64,000 bases of DNA from assembly GCA_028274465.1 (NCBI GenBank), contig CM051457.1, positions 13,171,908 through 13,235,907 of the forward strand, read 5' to 3'. Below are positions 13,701-25,407 of the stretch, in pieces; position 1 is the first letter of the stretch, and every line of letters begins with the position of its first letter. Source of the DNA: Plantago ovata (Eukaryota; Streptophyta; Magnoliopsida; Lamiales; Plantaginaceae). A model generated the notes under the pieces. The model saw only the letters and a list, made by a program, of their open reading frames with translations. It was not told where the DNA came from and did not search any database. A program made the translations under genes and the position numbers.

Positions 13701-16039
13701 TTATCAGGCCATGCTCTTTTCAGATTTCCAAAATGTGCAGGTTCAAGTGTTGCTTTTCCATTTGGACTTATACCATTGTAAGAACCAAGTCTTTCTTCAA
13801 GATTAGCTTGTTGTTCAACAAGGGAGGATCTCTCACTAGAGTGAAGATTAGAGCTCAAGAGTCTATGGTTTAATGCATCAAGTTCATGCCTAAGTTCTTG
13901 GATGGGTTGCATCTTCTGCATGTCAGATTTCATGACAATATCCAGCTTATCAATATGTTGTGCAGCATTCTTATAGTCGCACACCCGGAGTAGATAAAAC
14001 AAGTGCAGGAGCTCATGATAAAATAGTAACCCAAGGCAATTCTGTCTCTGATAAGCACAAGGGTGGAAAAGAAGAAGACACCTCATATTCAGTTATTCAG
14101 TTATCTAACTGAAAATATAAAGACTGGAAAAACACATATCAAACTATACATTGCAAAGGTGAACGCGTACATTGTGGATTTTTCTTTATTAGCACATGCA
14201 AAACTCTTCTTTTGCAAGAGAGTAACGACTTATGTAGCTTAAGACATCCTACAAAGGTTACTATATAAAACAACTTAAGCCACAAATATGTACAAGTAAG
14301 ATGTAAGGTCATTTAAGTGGATCACTTTTAAATCTAATCATAGATCTTAATTAAGCACTATAATCATATAATAAACCCCATAAATTGTTTGTAAATAGTT
14401 TGTAAGGGGAAAAAAATCTACACTCTCTGTATGATTGTACATCCTCGGAGAGAATAAAGTGTCAACGTATTAAGGGATTGACAATTTGACTGTGTAACAT
14501 TATAACATTGCATATATTGAAACCCAAGTGAACAAATGTCTTCCCTACAACAAACAGAACATGAACAAATCACAGATAAACCCCATTTTGAGTTATGGAA
14601 ATTATCCATGGAAAGTTATCTATCAGATGCAACTAATTTTGCGAACCTTTTGTGTTAGACAATGATTTTGTTGACTCTAAATTTACCACATCTATGTAAC
14701 CCAATCAAATATCTGAAGCAGAAGCACATAATGTATCCAATGCTGTGTTCGCGGTTATTAGAGTTTCAGGGCAGAGTCGTTGAGCATTAACAACTAGGAG
14801 AGGAAAGCAAACCAACAATAACAAAACTAATTGGAAGAAATCAGCTTACTTTGTCTGGATCAATAGAACCCCATATCACATTGCAATTCTTGATAGACTC
14901 CTCTACCAGACTCGTACTATCCCACTGAATTATATGTACGTGCAATATTGATGTAGCAAAAAACATCTGAATTGCCACACAGAAGAACCAGAATCAGATT
15001 TGCAGTAAAATGTATTAATCCCACCAAAGCAAGCTGATAAGCATTATAAGTACATACAGATTTAAATATTTGTCAACGTTAACAAACATAACTAAATGAA
15101 TACAAATGACATGATAAATGTTACATGACATTAACACAAGGAGTGCAGCAGGAGAAAGAAGGAAAGAACCAAGGAAATAAAGAACATCAAAGTTAACATT
15201 ACTTGCAATTAACCTTATTACTTTGAGCAACTTTGAACAACAATATATTTGCAAGAATAAAATACTGGGCAACCAATAAATAAATAAAAATAAAACACAA
15301 CAGATAAACTACGTATACATTTCTTGAAAAGTTAGAAATTAACCTGCAATTCTGGATAACACATTTGAATTGCACAAGTCAGTCCTTCATGCAATACTGA
15401 AACTGACCCCTGATAATCTCCTTCAATTATCAGGGCATTTGCAAGTTGAGAATTGAAATTGCAAAACCATAATCGCCCAGCAAACCTACAAGGAATGAAA
15501 CATGCACTCATGAATACAAAACTATTACTGATTGTAATAAAATGAGAAAACATAGTATTCCAATTAGAAATCCATAAGCAGCACTCAATGTTAATATGGT
15601 ATGTGCTACTCATAAACACAAAGATTTGACAGAGACAGAATGAGTTAAAATGAATGTTGTATGTAGTTAAGTCATTTCAGCACAATGAAAGACCAACCAC
15701 AGAAGCTGGATCAACAATGGATAAGATACCAACTAAAACTTAATTGATGTGATTTTCCGGTAAATTATTTTCAGTATGAAAAGCTATTAATAATATAATT
15801 TGTTGTTATTTGTTGACGTAAAAAGTAAACTTATAATAAGATTTGTTTAAGAAGGTATACCCATCTCCTGAAACTGCAGCAAGTTCTACACCCTTGTTTA
15901 ACATTTGTTTTTGTGAAGGAGTTGCTCCCACGAGATGGTAGCACTGGCTGAGCAGACTATAAGCTCTGCACTTCAGCTCAAAGCAAGAAGGAATAGATTT
16001 CAAGAGAAGTTGCTGCACCAAGTTGAAATTCAATAAGAA

Positions 16040-16111
<72 letters not shown>

Positions 16112-17180
16112 AAAAATCTCGGAAGAAATCCACATGGAAAAAACTTCTTATTTTTTCGTTTTTCTTTCAATTTTTTTACAAGTGATCTGAATATTATTAA
16201 CAGACAAAAATCAATACACAAGGAATGTATTTGAAACTACAAGTTACAGAGAAAATACATAAAATCACGAAAATGTGAATATGGTTCCAATAAATGGAAG
16301 ATTAATAATATAGGAGTTGAAAATAGTGATTTTCAGCCAAGCTATAGCTATCATGGGACAAATAAAGACCCCGCCATAAGAGTACATGTATGTTTGTGTC
16401 AGTAAGTGATATGTATGTGAGTATATCTTGGGGTGTTAAAGGGAGATGGTCAATATCAGAAGCTTGAAAATATATGGTGTGTGTGTGTGAGTACATATCG
16501 AAACATCCAAGATGGCACAAATAGAATTTGATAAGTTTTAGTCCAAATAGAATGAGAAATGATCTCCAGTTTGTGGACAAAATAATTGGTCAGTCATCAA
16601 CCAACGCAAAGACTATATTTCATCCAAGATCATGCATTAATAAAAACCAAATATGCCTGAAGCGCCAAACATGTAATTGCCTTTTCCTGCAAATACGATG
16701 AGGGCGCACATTCCAATCCATAGAATCCATTCATGAACTTAAGTTTTAGATGTTACGTGTAAAACATGTCAATTTAAGTGTAATTACTGCTTATCCATTT
16801 TTCAAATGAACATAATGCTCAGCAAGAACAAAAGGCAACATAACAACTTATTTCCATTCTCGTGCACAATCCTTCAGATGAAATATAAAAAGAGCCAACA
16901 TTTTCAATTTAACCCCAACAATACTAATGAAACCGAAACTTACAGAGCGCTCAAGATGAGCTTTGGCATTGTTGATATTGTGTGAATGCTTGATAAGAAG
17001 CGCAGCAAGGCGAATTCGGGTTTTGATTTCGATAATTGGGAGAAAATTGACTGGGCTTTGGCAAATGGCTTCCAAGCACTTGACAGCTTTCCCTATTTCC
17101 CTCTGCTGCTCGTGGTGCTCCGCCAGCGCCCACAGCCCTTCCGCCACCGCCTCCATCGGCTTCCGGCCATTTGCTTCCAT
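7751..17180 (-). CDS. SCC4: SCC4/MAU2 cohesin-loading complex subunit
   Basis: Partner of SCC2 in the complex that loads cohesin on chromosomes; a TPR-repeat nuclear protein. Twelve coding exons with canonical borders: 16944-17180, 15861-16012, 15344-15485, 14850-14966, 13546-14047, 12285-12323, 11930-12051, 10719-10865, 10202-10291, 9945-10069, 8613-8818 and 7751-8064. They sum to 2193 nt, about 730 residues, matching the plant protein (about 726). Landmarks: MEAVAEGLWALAEHHEQQ, AVKCLEAICQSPVNF, LLSQCYHLVGATPSQKQ, LHVHIIQWDSTSLVEESI, IDGEWLPKSAVYALVDLMVV, RFPTILQSCHSTIEVLRGQY, LQLVSQYLTVLGSLALALHD and the basic C-terminus GRLGKRRS. The ATG at 17180 is the first in frame; the one at 17156 (MEAVAEG) is also possible. 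Introns are expanded by repeats: a MITE, a minisatellite and an (AAT)n tract. Confidence 0.95.
9086..9153. repeat. Two-copy tandem repeat, about 33 bp, in an SCC4 intron
   Basis: Two adjacent near-identical copies beginning TTGTTGGATCAA and ending GATTGAGAAGC, differing at two or so positions. Lies in the intron between exons 11 and 10. Confidence 0.7.
10339..10530. repeat. Minisatellite, three copies of a ~53-bp unit
   Basis: Three copies of a unit starting CACAAGCTATAAATTTATTG and ending TCACCAATGACACCAG, with an extra short partial copy (GATGTCACCAATGACACCAG) between the first and second. Intron of SCC4 between exons 9 and 8. Almost no divergence between units, so the expansion looks recent. 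Confidence 0.85.
10943..11337. mobile_element. Probable MITE in SCC4 intron, 395 bp
   Basis: Inverted repeat arms of about 60 bp: near the left end CTCATTAATATGCCTACTTT and CCATTTGAATATAAC, in the reverse complement of the right end CTCATTTGCTTCCATACTTT and CCATTTGAATACTAC. An 11-bp direct repeat ATAATTTAATG flanks it (10932-10942 and 11338-11348) and is a plausible target duplication of MULE-like length. The interior contains many variants of GGGTACTAAAA. No coding potential. Boundaries are less certain than for the other elements. Confidence 0.6.
16041..16107. repeat. (AAT)n microsatellite
   Basis: About 22 uninterrupted AAT units in the first SCC4 intron, close upstream of exon 2 on the transcribed strand. 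Likely polymorphic in length. Confidence 0.95.
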
Positions 17181-18526
17181 CTCCTTAGCTTGACATTCAG
17201 GGTTTACACAATCACTCAAAAGTCAAAACCTTTAAAATCTCCTATGAAGAAACAGGAGCGAAATATAATCAACAAGTAATTGGAAGCTGGATGAGTGACT
17301 TCATTGGTTGAAGGAGTTAATGAAGAGGTTGAATGGCAATTGAATTTGAATTTGAATCAGTTCAGAACATTTATGATAGCGCTCTGAAACCCTAGCCGGA
17401 GCAAAATAAAATTCTCCAATTGGAAATGAAAATTACAAAAAGAGACTAAACTGATGTCGTCTTTACAGAAAAGGATAGCGCTGGATTAGTTATTCGAAAC
17501 AAGTCCAGGTGAGAGTCCTTCCATAGCAAACTAGTCCAGCTTTCCTTTCTTATTTCTCTCAAAGAAGGGGCCTTTGGTTTACTAGTAAAAAAAGTTTGAC
17601 CAATTGACTTTTAAGTGTTTTTCTTATTTTGGTTCACTAAAATAGTTCTGAGAAATTAGAAAATGGTCATAATCTGATTTTCTAAGTGTGTGTTTGTAAA
17701 TGTTTAAAAATAATATTATTATTTTATTTTTGGAGTAGTAAGACTAGTATTTTAATATTTTATAGTATTTTACAATTTGAGCAAGTGACCGTCAAAAGTT
17801 GAATAGTAAGTTTTGAAATGAAGTTATCATCATTCAAGTATGTTTGCCATTTTGTTTTACCCAATCCAAAACCACATGGTGATTAATAGGATGGCTTTAA
17901 ATTTAACATGCCTAATGATTGACTTGCCTGTAATTTTTATGTGAATGCGGTGGTGTTCATAGTCAAGAGGCAATTTAGGGTGTGATGGGTTGGTAATCCA
18001 GATGGAAAAAAAAATCAGGAAAAAGAATCTCAGTTCCTGGGTTTACTAAAATTTCAGTTTTCAGAATGGACTTATGAGAAATCAAACAACGAAATGTAAA
18101 TTTTCCAGGCCTGGGTCTTTGGGCTCACATCGTTTTCCAAGGAAAAGCTGGGTTTTTTTTCTCTCTTTTTCTACTTAAATCACACGGGGTATAACATATC
18201 GTAATTTGATGGATGGGATATAATAGATTTACAAATAATTAAATAAAAATGAATAATGATATTCTGATTTCACTTTATACTTATTACTATACAAACTTAT
18301 TAAGATTCACTATACAAACATATATATTAAAGTCAAAGGGTCAAATAATGTGAAATCACTTGATAAGATCGCGTCAAACACATAATAATTGTCGGTCAAA
18401 TGAGAGAGGCATATATAACAAGAATATATTTGATTGCACACAAATACACATCATATATAATAGTACAATACTTGCACTTCTATCTTACAATACACATATT
18501 TATCAAGGAGAATACATAAAACTTCA
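17181..18526. other. Intergenic, SCC4 promoter and kiwellin 3' side
   Basis: Holds the SCC4 5' UTR and promoter (about 17.18-17.5 kb) and AT-rich sequence up to the kiwellin stop codon. No gene, clear transposon ends or repeat was recognised. Confidence 0.35.
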
Positions 18527-19087
18527 TCAAGCATCCGACCATGTAATATCTAAATCTCCCCAATTATCCTCGGGAACTCCAAGTGCTTTCCATACGGCTT
18601 TCGAGGCATCAACAATGTTATTAGGACACGGAGGCTGGTAATCATGATCACTGTCACATCCCATAGTAGAATCGCACTCATCTACCACCATTGCATTCAC
18701 ACTACGACCATTTGCACTCACAGTAACATTCTTAAGGCATCTTGACCCTCCACTATACCATCCAGTTGATAACGCCACAACAGGTGTGTTATCATCGTGG
18801 TATTTATTGTCGCATTCTGATGGTGCGCCACCATCTCCATCTTTCTCAAAGCTATTCAAAGTTAGAACCGCCTTGGTGCTTCCAGAGACCGATGGCGAGC
18901 ATTTATAAGTTGTGTAAAGCTTTCCTGCTTTGCAACAATCCGAATCATTTTCTTGATTACATTGTCCTGGTGGAGGATTTTCGCCCTTAATATGACCGCT
19001 TGGATTACATCCTTGTAACCTAGCCTCTATCGAAGCAGCAGCAAGGAGTAGTAGAAGAAGAATTGCTGGAGATGTAAAGCTACTCAT
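18527..19087 (-). CDS. Kiwellin family secreted Cys-rich protein
   Basis: Single-exon gene of 186 residues. Kiwellins are secreted double-psi beta-barrel proteins; some bind and inhibit the chorismate mutase effector of smut fungi. An N-terminal signal peptide ([20 protein letters not shown], cut near EA|RL) is followed by the family core: [93 protein letters not shown], and [20 protein letters not shown] at the end. About 14 cysteines are conserved in spacing. The length is that of a complete kiwellin/grip22-type protein. Start chosen as the only ATG ahead of the signal peptide. It looks intact. Substrate or effector partner cannot be told from sequence. Confidence 0.93.
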   Translation of the reverse strand: MSSFTSPAILLLLLLAAASIEARLQGCNPSGHIKGENPPPGQCNQENDSDCCKAGKLYTTYKCSPSVSGSTKAVLTLNSFEKDGDGGAPSECDNKYHDDNTPVVALSTGWYSGGSRCLKNVTVSANGRSVNAMVVDECDSTMGCDSDHDYQPPCPNNIVDASKAVWKALGVPEDNWGDLDITWSDA

Positions 19088-19158
19088 ATTACCTCTTAAT
19101 TTGTAAGTTTAGCAATGGAGATTTGAAGTATTGATCGGAGTTTATGATGGTTGCTGAA

Positions 19159-19164
19159 TATATA
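19159..19164 (-). promoter_or_regulatory. TATA box of the kiwellin gene
   Basis: On the minus strand CTCTATATATTC lies about 75 bp upstream of the kiwellin ATG, a usual position for a plant TATA box. Confidence 0.55.
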
Positions 19165-19692
19165 GAGTTGGCTGATTAGGAAAGTGTCAAGATAGTGCTC
19201 AATGTACTGAACTTAATCTGAACATTTTGTTGCGGAAAATTATCAAATATATATAAAAATCCATTGAAATGTTCAACAGATACAATATGGTTCATATCGT
19301 ACGTTTTGTTTTAAATTTTGCTCGCATCACTTGTAACGTTATCATCAATGAGTTCAATCTGTATCAAAAGGCAAAACTATATTTGTATAATAATTTTTAA
19401 TTTTTTTTTTTTACCCTCCTCTCTATGTTATTCTTTCTACCCTTCTCCATCCACGAACAATGTTTCCCTTTGATTTTTATTGAGTATTCTAATGTTTAAT
19501 TTGATATTAATATTATTTATTTCCAAATGTGTTTACGGGGCATCACTCCCCATGTAACATGTTCCCTTTTAACTATTGTCCAGTTACGCTGGTAGGAATA
19601 ACTATTAAAAAGCGACCAAGACTTTCTTAAAAGTCTTTGTTAATCCTTTATTCCTTTTTATGTGGCTGCAACACCACCATCACACAGTATCA
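19165..19692. other. Intergenic, kiwellin upstream region
   Basis: AT-rich, with a T11 run near 19400. No defence-related element could be assigned with confidence. Confidence 0.3.
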
Positions 19693-19694
19693 TA

Positions 19695-19939
19695 GTCCAC
19701 TCTAAATTATCCAATTATTCAGTTTGATTTTTTCAGTCAGTTCAACTTTAACTCTTGATTAATCTTAAATTATTATGACAAAGTATTTGATAAAATTATA
19801 TTATGAAAATATAGAACTTAAATTTTTATAATATAATTTTATTTAATATTTTATCATTATAATTTAAGAGTAATCGGGAGTCAAAATTAAAAATTGTTGA
19901 CTTAAAAAAGTCAAACTGGGTAATTTCTGAGGGAGGGAG
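19695..19939. mobile_element. Stowaway-like MITE, 245 bp
   Basis: TA dinucleotides on both sides (19693-19694, 19940-19941). The right end reads GAGGGAGGGAG and its reverse complement continues with AAATTACCCAGTTTGACTTT, matching the left arm AAATTATCCAATTATTCAG and TTTGATTTTTTCAGTCAG. The inner arms share TCTTAAATTAT and the element is very AT-rich. No coding sequence. Classed as a Tc1/mariner-derived MITE from the TA duplication and CTCCCTC-type terminus. Confidence 0.7.
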
Positions 19940-20083
19940 TATAATCCTAATATTGACTAGTGTTGCTTATGAGAGTGGTTGAAATGCACTGATCATACGA
20001 CAACACACCAACCAATTGTCCAGTTATACATACATACAACATTACCTGTTCATCTTGACCGATCGACCAGTAGATCCTCAACT

Positions 20084-23075
20084 ATGGATGCCAGTGTTGT
20101 ATTCCTGCTAGAAAACCTCAAACAGCTGGTGCTGTATCATGCCGACTTGATCGGGAACGCCGCAGAGGACCTGGAGCAGCTCAATACCGAACTTGGCACC
20201 TTCAAGGCCATCCTGGAGAGTGCGTCCAAGAAGTACAAGAAGGACAAGATCTTCTTGGACTGGGAGAGACAGATAAGGGAGACAGTTTACGATATCGAAG
20301 ACACCATCGACGAGTGTGTCACCGAGGCAACTGCAGCTAAGGCCGGTAAAAGAAGTTGGTTCAACAGACATTTCAAAACCCGGATAGTTCTTGCAGACGA
20401 GGTCAGATCCATGAGGCTGAAAAGGGTCAAACCTCTCATGGACAGGTTTAGGCGCCAAGAGTTCACCATTGCTGACGTACCTGACACGGTCGAAGCTGAT
20501 GCCAGGAGCACAAGGCTACATGTAGAACATACTGCTGCTACTAACTACTGTATTGATCATATGAATTCATTTTGCATATCAGTTTTATTTCAATTGCTTA
20601 GCTAGATTAGATTAAGGCAGCAATTGGTTTGAGTGTTTGTTGGTCGGTTGACCGTCAAATGAAAAGATTGGTAGAGTGTGTTTTCATTGGCACTGGCCTG
20701 TTCTGTTTGTGCGTTTTGGAATACATAAGGGTGCTTTTAATTCTTGTGGTAGAGTGTGCTTAGTATTAATTCTTGTATATACTGCATGCATAGTGCTCTT
20801 AAAAATAGGTTTAGTTCACTTCTTTGTTCTGTGAATTACTTTCTTCTGTTTTTTACTAATGGTCTATGTTATAAATTTCGAGCAGAGGAGTGAGCATATA
20901 GTTGGGTTTGAAGATGAGGCTAAGTTCTTTGTGGATCTGCTGACTAGAGAATCTCATAAACTGCAAACTTCTTCAATCATCGGTCTGGGGAAGACAACAT
21001 TTGCCTGGAAGATATTTGAGAGTCAAACAATCAGATTTGAGTTCCCTGTTCGAATTTGGGTGAACGTTTCCCAGGATCTCAACATGAGGAAAGTGCTTCT
21101 TGATATTCTATCAAACTTCACCACAATCAAATCAGACATATCACTCACAACAGAAGCAGAATTAACTACGGAAGTTCGGGGTCATCTAGAGGAAGGAAAA
21201 TTCATGATTGTGATGGACGACATCTGGACTATTGACACGTGGAATAAACTCAAACCTCTGTTGCCAATGGGTAGCAAATGGGGTAGGGTCTTGGTTACAA
21301 CTCGCCACACGGATGTGGGCAATAACGCCTCAAATCAACTAGCCTATAATCCGAGGTTCTTAACCCCAAAATAGGGCTAGGAGCTTCTCCAATACAAAGT
21401 ATTCGACAGGATTGGTGATGTGCCTCAAGAACTGGTAGAAATTGGTGAGGGCATCGTAATGGACTGTAAAGGGCTTCCGCTTTCCATTGTAGTCATTGGA
21501 GGAATATTGGAGCGGAAAACATCACTAGCAGGCGATAACATTGCAGCTAAAATGAATGAATGGAGAGAAGTCTCTAAGAGTGTGAAAAGTTATCTAGTCG
21601 AGAGAGACGAGAAGGAACTGTTGGGAAGTATTATATCCCTCAGCTACGATACACTCTCTTACGAGCTCAAAAACTGCTTCCTATATTTAGGCGTGTTTCC
21701 TGAAGATTCTGACATCCCCGTCAGTAAACTTATTCGCTTGTGGATAGATAGCCGAAGGCTTTGTACAAGAGAGTCGAGGAATGAGATTGGAGGAAGTAAC
21801 ATACAACAATCTCAAAGAGCTAATCAATCGAAATTTAGTGATGGTAAGGAAAGCCAAGTTTGATGGTGAAGCAAAAATATGCCACATTCATGACTCTATA
21901 CGAGAAATATGCAAGAGAGAAGGTGGTTATGGAAAGCTTAACTTATTTCAAGAGGTCAGCAAGTCCGAACCACGTGAGAACTTAGCAAAGTTCCGTCGAG
22001 TGAGTATCCATTCCCACACTGTGGATTTCTTTTCGAAAAAGCCAAAGCTCTTGAAAGCACGTTCTTTCTTGCGTTTCAATGAGTCTCCCCTGATATTGGA
22101 AACTAAAGAAATCTCATCTGTCACTGATAACTTTGTGTTGCTGCGAGTGTATGATGCTAAAAATATAAAGTTCCCAAGGTTTCCCTCAAAGTTTGTGCAG
22201 CAAGTAACTCACTTGAGATACCTCACTCTGTCAGTAGCTGGTATGGCCTTCAAAGCGCTTCCAGAGATTGTTACTGATCTTTGGAACCTACAGACTCTCA
22301 TAGTGGAGACACCCTCCCCCACCCTTGACGTCAAAGGAAATTGTTGAAGATGAGGCAACTTAGGCACTCCAAGACACGGTCTTCAATTTTCTTTAGGAAA
22401 ATCGGGGACGGGGAAGGCAATGATAATCTTCAGACGCCGAGTAGATTGTCACCTGCAATGTGCACACCTGAAGTTTGTAGAAAGGCTAAAGCGCTACTTA
22501 CGTTGGTAATTCAAGGTAACTTAGAGGAATTTGGACAGTCCACGAGCTTTCGAGACTTGGATTCCCTCAAAAAGCTGAAGCTAGTCCGCAAAGTGTCTAG
22601 GGGAGAAACAGCTGAATATCCATGGAAACACATACCTGTTTCACTTGGTTTCCCACCAGAGCTGAAGATTATAGTTCTGAGTGGTACTCATCTGGATTGG
22701 AGCAACATGTCTATATTCTCGGCGATTGGTTCCCTTGAGGTGCTTAAACTGAAGGAAAATGCATTCCATGGAAATAACTGGGATGTTGCTTGTGGTTTCG
22801 CTCACCTTATATGCTTACAAATCGAGAGGGCTGGCCTAAAGCGCTGGACAGCGAGGGATGAACATTTTCTGAAACTCAGATTTCTGTACATCAACAACTG
22901 CGAAAATCTCTCGGTAATTCCAGCTACACTTGGTAAGAAACTTGAAGTATTGTCCTTGGAATGTGTAGGCGATGGTGCAGTTAACTGTGCTAAAGCAATT
23001 CATGAGGAAGAACAAAACCGGAAAAGGCCATCCAGACTTCAGATCTCTGCCGCTGACAATAAACGACAGCCTTAA
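20084..23075 (+). pseudogene. Broken CC-NB-LRR resistance gene (R1/late-blight group)
   Basis: Intracellular immune receptor of the CC-NLR class, no longer able to make a full protein. The Rx-type coiled coil starts at 20084 (MDASVVFLLENLKQLVLYHA). After a probable intron the NB-ARC resumes near 20885: RNBS-A PVRIWVNVSQDL, kinase 2 KFMIVMDDIW, RNBS-B GRVLVTTRHTDV, GLPL CKGLPLSIVVIGG, RNBS-D CFLYLGVFPED, and an MHD-like CHIHDSI. LRR-type sequence continues to 23075 (LRYLTLSVAG, LEVLSLECVG). Damage: the P-loop is reduced to IIGLGKTTF (about three residues of GMGG lost), two in-frame TAG codons at 21372 and 21378, a frameshift near 21755 around a GATAGATA duplication, and another near 22340. Despite this, long stretches stay open, so inactivation is fairly recent. 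A truncated CC-only or CC-NB product could still be made. Confidence 0.9.
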
Positions 23076-23929
23076 CTCACAATCACATATCCATCTTGAT
23101 GCCTGCAGGTCTGTTAAGATTCAGTACATACATGCTTTCATTTCATTCAGGAGTCCTGTACCAACGTAACACATGTGTAGATTTGATTTGTTAGTCGATA
23201 ATCTCCACCAATCGGTAACATATGTTTTCCAGTATGATCATTTGATAGCTTTTTTTTAATAATTTTTTTTTTTTTTTAATAAGTAACATTTATTAACTAA
23301 ACTAGATAACATTTGATAACATTTGATAGCTAAACTAGATGTAACTTGTGGAAATTCCTTAATTTGATATGGTTTGTAGAGAACATATGAGCACATTATT
23401 TACTTGAGAATGTCATTTTGATCATCTGTGCAGGAAATATACGGACGCAGTGGTGTCATCAGATGCTGCAACACACATCCATGCAGCTTCTCTGATATGT
23501 CATATTCAGTTCTATTAATAAATACTACTGCTGATGAGATATACTTAATCAGCGCAGTTCAAACTTGGTGCTTGTTGATTGTTGATTTCATTGCTTTCAA
23601 AATGAGGTCTAATCATAGTAACTAGCCTAGTATCATTCTTCATCACACAGCGCGTGGAAACTTACAGGATTACTAAATCAAAGAACAAATTATCACTGTA
23701 TCATGTTTTGATCAAGGATATGTAATCGACTGAGTAAATTATAAGGCTGCCCTCTAGAAAATCATTTGTGTTGTGTGTATCATGTTTGTATCAGTACAAA
23801 AATCAACTAGACCGTCCAGACCAACCCAAAACTCCTATCAATCTCCATATACATGTGTGTGCAGCCAAGGGAATATAACACTCCTATGGACTACGTTCTG
23901 TGTGATATTGTCCCTTACACTCATCGGTT
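23076..23929. other. 3' flank of the NLR pseudogene
   Basis: Unremarkable sequence with poly-T/A runs near 23255-23290. Short open frames here show no family resemblance. Confidence 0.35.
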
Positions 23930-24440
23930 GATTTTGAAATATGTATTCATTCCTTGCAGTCCTGGCTGTCCAGATTTCATAGAAAGTTTAAGCAATCACG
24001 CCTTCAGTAATTTAGCTTTCCAGGCTTTGTGTTTTGTTGATTTTCTCAATCTCTGCACACCCAGGTGGACAGATTGAAACTTATTTGCAGTCATGACATG
24101 ACTTTGCTAAACACTTTTCTTGTTTCAACACATTGAAAGAACAAGTGTTCAACGCTCTCAATACCTCCGCAAAAGCTGCAGCATTCATCTGTGTTTATGC
24201 CAAACTTTGCTAGCCTTTTTTTGTGGCTAGTTTCTTCAATTTACAAGCCCAAACATAAGATCGATGAAGGTGGCTTTAGGCCCTGCAAATGCTACCAAGT
24301 GTCTCCAGTTTACTTTAGTTTTTTGTCCCAGATTCCATGGTATATTTTCTTTACCACAAAATCTTCCGTTTCTACCCAAGTCATCCCATATTCCCATTCT
24401 TTCATACCATACTCACTGATTAAGTTTGATTATTGCCCGA
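23930..24440 (-). mobile_element. Degraded LINE fragment (zf-RVT end)
   Basis: On the minus strand the 3' part of a plant LINE open frame is readable in pieces: RLAKFGINTDECCSFCGG then IESVEHLFFQC (the CCHC zf-RVT module that follows the reverse transcriptase), preceded by KKIYHGIWDKK and followed by YEIWTARTARNEYIF. The frame is interrupted by stops and shifts. The reverse transcriptase proper and the poly(A) tail were not seen, so this is a truncated, old copy. Confidence 0.75.
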
Positions 24441-25407
24441 ATAATGCATCATCAGTTCACAGTTGGGGTATAATGTTGCACACAAATGCTACTAAGTAAA
24501 AACATTTATTTTATTAACAAAATTTAATAAAATACATATTCTTAATTAAATACTCCTATATTCTCAATATTAACCTTGTCGGTCTATTTTTCTCTTGGCG
24601 TAGACGTCTCCTAAGATACTTGCTATTTTTAAAAAATTTCAAAATTAATATTATTTTTAAAAATAGAATAAAAAATTGAAAAAGCTCCGTTTCATCCACC
24701 ATATCGTAAATTAACACAATTCATGAATAGGGTGTTTACAATAGGTTAGTATAAGTTGCAACGTACAAATTATATAATTATTAGAAACTGAATACTAAGT
24801 AATTTGTAAAGTCGGCAAATACTCTTAAATTAAATTGGATAATTTTAAATTGAAGAAGTGAACTTAGAGTTTCGAGTGAGAGATTTTTTTTTTTTTAAAT
24901 AATGAATAGCATTTTCAATTCTTTGAAATTATTTTATATTTGGATTGATATATTTTCATGGATCTTTATAGTTATAGTTATAGTTGAACTTAATTTATGA
25001 AAATAATTAAGTAGAAAGTATTGAACAAAACCGACAATAGTTTGTCCTCCATAATAATCCATATTATTATGATTATATTATTATCACCATGATTCCATGA
25101 ATGAATCATAATAGAACAAGTAGCCAAGATGCAAGAACCATTATTGTAGTCTAGTGTTAGTGGTTGTCACTGTACAATTATCTGTATTTGGCATCCTGTG
25201 CCCTTTATTGCAATTATCCCTTAAAGGGGCTTGTTCTCATGTTCCCTTGACCCCCCTTAAAATGGCAAAACAAAATCTACTAGTTGGGTGTTTTTAATAA
25301 GCCTTCTTTTATATGCCACTAACTCACAAACACCCACTTGCAGTGGCTTTGAGTGGTTTGTGTGGTGCTGTAGTAAAACTGTGGGACATTTTTTTGTGTA
25401 AACAGAG
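24441..25407. other. Intergenic, promoter region of the MADS-box gene
   Basis: AT-rich to about 25.1 kb, then a C/T-richer stretch (25.2-25.4 kb) probably holding the 5' UTR. No MITE ends or CArG box could be assigned confidently. Confidence 0.35.
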
